A stretch of DNA of 17,268 bases from JAFARE01 sp035566535 (lineage in GTDB: Bacteria; Chloroflexota; Dormibacteria; Aeolococcales; Aeolococcaceae), in the NCBI GenBank assembly GCA_035566535.1, contig DATMRA010000154.1, positions 1 through 17,268 of the forward strand. The letters are read 5' to 3'. Made by a program: the position numbers and the translations under genes. Within the stretch, counting starts at the first letter, position 1. Each line of letters starts with the position of its first letter. The notes below the pieces were generated by a model. The model searched no databases. It worked only from the letters and a program-made list of their open reading frames with translations, and had not been told where the DNA came from. Shown piece after piece: positions 14,708-17,268 of this stretch.

Positions 14708-15239
14708 CCTTTAGATCCGGCAACGGCGTCCCGGCCGGGGTGCCCGACTCAGGCGTGGCGAGGCTCGAGTAGGCGTCTCGCAGCTTCTCCGCGGTCGCGT
14801 CGAGGTGCTCCGGCAGCACCTTCGTATCGGCAAGCACGGGCATGAAATTGGTATCGCCACCCCAGCGTGGCACCACATGCAGATGGACGTGTTCAATGCT
14901 CGCGCCGGCCACCGCCCCTTGATTGATGCCGACGTTGTAGCCACCAGGATTGAGCGCCGCGTCCAGGGCTCGGACGGCACGTTGCAGGCCACTGAACACG
15001 GCGGATCCCTCGTCGGGCGTGAGCGCGAGGATGTCCGGGACGTGTCTCCGTGGGACGACCATGACGTGGCCGCTGCTGTATGGAAAGCGGTTCAACAAGG
15101 TGACCGTCAGTTCCGCTCGCTCCACCACATGGGCATCCGCGGGAGCGTCATCCGCTACGGCCCTGCAGAGGAAGCACCCGTCCGGTGACGCCGCCCCGTC
15201 GATGTACGCCATCCGCCAGGGAGCCCAGAGCTGCTTCAT
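14703..15239 (-). CDS. HIT-family hydrolase (Ap4A phosphorylase-like)
   Basis: Nucleotide-binding hydrolase or phosphorylase acting on dinucleoside polyphosphates or AMP conjugates in the cytoplasm. 178 residues. N-terminus MKQLWAPWRMAYI is the hallmark of the mycobacterial-type Ap4A phosphorylase branch. CFLC (22-25) is a likely zinc site, LLNRFPYSSGHVMVVPRRH (48-66) the core sheet, and HVHLHVVPRW (117-126) the histidine triad with His117/119/121. The C-terminal extension DTNFMPVLADTKVLPEHL is also usual in this branch. ATG start is decided by that conserved N-terminus; TAACGT lies 9 bases upstream and there is no SD. The first 92 bases overlap the 3' end of the glycosyltransferase gene in another frame. 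Confidence 0.94.
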   Translation of the reverse strand: MKQLWAPWRMAYIDGAASPDGCFLCRAVADDAPADAHVVERAELTVTLLNRFPYSSGHVMVVPRRHVPDILALTPDEGSAVFSGLQRAVRALDAALNPGGYNVGINQGAVAGASIEHVHLHVVPRWGGDTNFMPVLADTKVLPEHLDATAEKLRDAYSSLATPESGTPAGTPLPDLKV

Positions 15240-16440
15240 CGCTGCCCGACGTTAGCGGAAGGTCCGCCGCTACCGGCGTGTTTCGAGCCGCCCGGCACGC
15301 CACCACCGCCGCGGCGATCAGCACCCAGGGGACCAGCTGACCAGGTGGCGTCGCGGCGCCGTCCCCAAGGCTGATGAACGCGGCGGCGCTCAGCAATCCC
15401 CAGCCGGCGAGGACGACGGGGCGCGCGCCGACTGCAACGCACCAGGCCATGGCAGGGGCCAGCATCACGAGGTCGTGGGTGCCTGCGTGGGGTGCCGCCA
15501 GCAGCGACAGCACGGCGGTACCCGCAAGGGCGACATCGAGCCGGTTGGCCTGCCGCCTGACCAGCCAGCCCAGGTAACCGGCGGCGACCAGCGCGGCGAC
15601 GGATCCGGCGGCGCCGATCACCTGCGGGGCGACCCCATTGCCCAGGAACGACCCGGGGATCCCCACGAACCCGGCGAACGTCCGCAGCTGCCAGCGCGTG
15701 TTGGAGGTGAGCGCCAGGCTGAAGAATTGGCCGACGCCCGCGGGGCCGGCGACGGCGACGCTGGCCGCGCCCATTGCCACGGCCCCGGCGAGCGCCCCCG
15801 CGATGACACGGCGCTGCCGCCAGCCGATCATGAACGCCACCAGGCCCACGGCCAGGTGCGGCTTGGCGACTGCCGCCGCCACGACCAGGAGCGCCGCGCC
15901 GCGGGCGTGATGGCCGGTCCGCCAGTCGCGGTATGCGAGAGCGAGTCCCAGCGCCGTCACGCTGCCCCATTGAGCCTGCATCAGCTCCACTAGCGAGCCC
16001 GCCCCAGCCAGGGCTGCAGCGCCGGCCGCCACTTTCCAGGAGCGAGGCGTCTTCCGTGGCCAGGGTGCGCTGCGCACAGCGATGACGATCGCGACGATGA
16101 GAACGGCGAGCTGCAGCACCGACCACACCCGGTACGCCGTGCGGAGGTCGAGGAACGTGACGGGTGCGGCGAGAGCCGCTGCCACCGGGGCGTCGACAAA
16201 CGGCAGGTTGCCCTCGGTGTCGGGAAGGATCAGCCGCGCGTGCAGCGTCTGTTGCGCGGTCTCGTCGTACAGGTGAGCCCGCTGCCCATCACGAATCAGG
16301 GTCCCGCCGACGTAGGTGCTGGTGAAGTCGCTGCGCCCGATGTTGAGCGTCGACACCTGTGCCCACACGATCGCGTATGCGGCGATCAAGGCAATGGCGA
16401 CGGCTCCGACCAGGCGTCCGCTGCGCCCTGCTGCCATCAC
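15148..16440 (-). CDS. GT87-like (DUF2029) membrane glycosyltransferase
   Basis: Probable polyprenol-phosphate-dependent sugar transferase acting at the outer membrane face of the cytoplasmic membrane, as known for GT87 mannosyltransferases in actinobacteria. 430 residues with roughly ten hydrophobic helices, the first at about 9-28. The periplasmic loop after it (SDFTSTYVGGTLIRDGQRAHLYDE) carries the acidic residue expected for GT-C enzymes, and VAKPHLAVGLV plus PHAGTHDLVMLAPAMAW are typical family segments. Sugar and acceptor cannot be told. GTG 16440 and ATG 16437 are adjacent; TAGGCT lies 7 bases upstream of the GTG. The last 29 residues are polar and lie in the overlap with the HIT gene. 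Confidence 0.85.
   Translation of the reverse strand: MMAAGRSGRLVGAVAIALIAAYAIVWAQVSTLNIGRSDFTSTYVGGTLIRDGQRAHLYDETAQQTLHARLILPDTEGNLPFVDAPVAAALAAPVTFLDLRTAYRVWSVLQLAVLIVAIVIAVRSAPWPRKTPRSWKVAAGAAALAGAGSLVELMQAQWGSVTALGLALAYRDWRTGHHARGAALLVVAAAVAKPHLAVGLVAFMIGWRQRRVIAGALAGAVAMGAASVAVAGPAGVGQFFSLALTSNTRWQLRTFAGFVGIPGSFLGNGVAPQVIGAAGSVAALVAAGYLGWLVRRQANRLDVALAGTAVLSLLAAPHAGTHDLVMLAPAMAWCVAVGARPVVLAGWGLLSAAAFISLGDGAATPPGQLVPWVLIAAAVVACRAARNTPVAADLPLTSGSDEAALGSLADGVHRRGGVTGRVLPLQGRSG
15249..15254 (-). promoter_or_regulatory. -10-like box TAACGT for HIT gene
   Basis: Minus-strand TAACGT inside the coding sequence of the glycosyltransferase, 9 bases before ATG 15239. Identical hexamer to that of the small membrane protein gene. 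No -35. Confidence 0.4.
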
Positions 16441-16447
16441 ATCGGCA

Positions 16448-16453
16448 AGCCTA
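16448..16453 (-). promoter_or_regulatory. -10-like box TAGGCT for GT87-like gene
   Basis: Minus-strand TAGGCT, 7 bases before GTG 16440 and 10 before ATG 16437. No SD. No -35 found. Confidence 0.35.
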
Positions 16454-16519
16454 TCGGCGCATCAGCGCGGGAAGCGACGCGCGACGGCTCTGTCACGGTT
16501 GTCGCATGCCGCAGGGAGT

Positions 16520-16595
<76 letters not shown>

Positions 16596-16683
16596 GACGC
16601 AGATGGTAGTCGGCACCGCCTGCAATCGGCGCTCCCGCGGCAGTGGTCAGATGGACCGTAACTGCAAACATCCGTGTAGACAA

Positions 16684-16712
16684 TTGCCACGCGGCAACCC
16701 GTTGTCACACAA
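16684..16712. promoter_or_regulatory. Cluster of short inverted repeats, possible operator
   Basis: Three overlapping palindromes lie in 29 bases: TTGCC-acgc-GGCAA (16684-16697), CAAC-cc-GTTG (16695-16704) and TTGT-cac-ACAA (16702-16712). They sit about 80-110 bases upstream of the right-hand DNA-binding protein gene, in a less G+C-rich stretch. They may be a regulator binding site; no -35/-10 pair nearby is convincing. Confidence 0.35.
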
Positions 16713-16792
16713 TGTCCGGTACCAATCGTTGAGTGGCAGACGGCGTGTATTGCGCCGTGCGCGCCAATGCCGACAAGCGCCGGGAGGTTGCA

Positions 16793-17268
16793 ATGCCCGA
16801 ATGGGGATCGGCCGCATCGCGAAGGGATGAGTCAGCCGCGACCGCTACCGCGTCTCCAGTCGTGCAGGCAGCGGAAAAGCTGGTCGTCCGGATCGAGGCC
16901 CTGGTGCGCGAAGTCGGCTCTCTGCGCACGGAGAACGCCACGCTGCGGCGCGAGGTACGAGAGGCGCTGACACTTTTTGAGCGCGCTGGTGTGGCGGCTG
17001 GAGGGAACGGAACTGCGCCGGGCGGCCGCGGTCGCAAGCGAGCGGCGGTCGCGCCCGCTCGGCGGCGCCGGCGCAAGGCCCCGAAGGGGCGGGCCACGCC
17101 ACCGTCGGTCACTGGGGAGGTAGTGCGAGCCGTGCTGGCCAAGCTCGGTTCAGCAACGGCCTCCGAGATAGCCAAGGAGATCACGTCGGCGGGGGCGCCG
17201 GTTTCCGGTCGGGCCGTCCGGTTTCTCGCGGAGCGAGCCGGCGCTCAGACTATGGTTGGAGAAGACGG
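16793..17268 (+). CDS. Coiled-coil, basic-linker, winged-helix-like DNA-binding protein (runs off window)
   Basis: At least 158 residues; the end lies beyond the window. I do not recognise a named family. In order: an Ala-rich polar start, a coiled coil (about 25-65; KLVVRIEALVREVGSLRTEN with heptad Leu/Val spacing), a strongly basic linker with AT-hook-like GRGRKR and RRRRRKAPKGR (about 81-105), then a predicted winged helix (VVRAVLAKLGSATASEIAKE onward to SGRAVRFLAERAGA). This layout suggests a dimeric nucleoid-associated protein or regulator. ATG 16793 is well decided by SD GGGAGG ending 5 bases upstream. It is divergent from tRNA-Ala(GGC), and an inverted repeat cluster precedes it, which could be its own operator. 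Confidence 0.75.
   Translation, partial: MPEWGSAASRRDESAATATASPVVQAAEKLVVRIEALVREVGSLRTENATLRREVREALTLFERAGVAAGGNGTAPGGRGRKRAAVAPARRRRRKAPKGRATPPSVTGEVVRAVLAKLGSATASEIAKEITSAGAPVSGRAVRFLAERAGAQTMVGED

Overview
The window is chromosomal DNA from a high-G+C bacterium (about two thirds G+C by eye, strong G/C bias at third codon positions). Several features point to the Actinobacteriota, Chloroflexota or Dormibacterota range: a 30-residue Lys/Arg-rich bS22-type (AURKAIP1/COX24-like) protein, frequent GTG starts, many start codons with a TANNNT box just upstream and no Shine-Dalgarno sequence, and encoded CCA ends on both tRNAs. I cannot fix the phylum from the sequence alone. No phage, transposase, CRISPR array or defence cassette is visible; this is mostly a housekeeping region with a few poorly characterised genes.

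Left part (1-3900), minus strand: a rhomboid-family intramembrane protease with an unrecognised soluble N-terminal domain, cut by the window edge exactly at its predicted catalytic His; a bifunctional class A penicillin-binding protein; and a 50-residue single-pass membrane protein. A gene-free stretch of about 380 bases follows, holding a family of inverted-repeat elements. Then, on the plus strand, comes an AAA+ ATPase of a conserved but functionally obscure type (4257-5570).

Middle (5697-12439), plus strand: a polar amino acid ABC importer operon (lipoprotein binding protein, permease, ATPase) with a strong hairpin between the first two genes; a secreted BNR/Asp-box protein with a C-terminal membrane anchor; and a hotdog thioesterase overlapping an acyl-CoA synthetase, probably translationally coupled and acting on acyl-CoA thioesters. 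The synthetase runs convergently into a DUF5658-like small membrane protein on the minus strand.

Right part (12432-17268): tRNA-Ala(CGC) and a single-domain response regulator on the minus strand; a CcsA/CcsB-type cytochrome c biogenesis protein on the plus strand, divergent from the regulator; then, convergent to it on the minus strand, a GT87-like membrane glycosyltransferase, a HIT-family hydrolase overlapping it by 92 bases, and the bS22-like miniprotein. tRNA-Ala(GGC) lies upstream of the glycosyltransferase. At the far right a plus-strand gene runs off the window; it encodes a coiled coil, a very basic linker and a winged-helix-like segment, probably a nucleoid-associated or regulatory DNA-binding protein.

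The most notable non-gene signals are the window-wide -10-like box 6-11 bases before SD-less start codons (probable leaderless transcription), the inverted-repeat element family upstream of the ATPase, and a palindrome cluster upstream of the right-hand DNA-binding gene.
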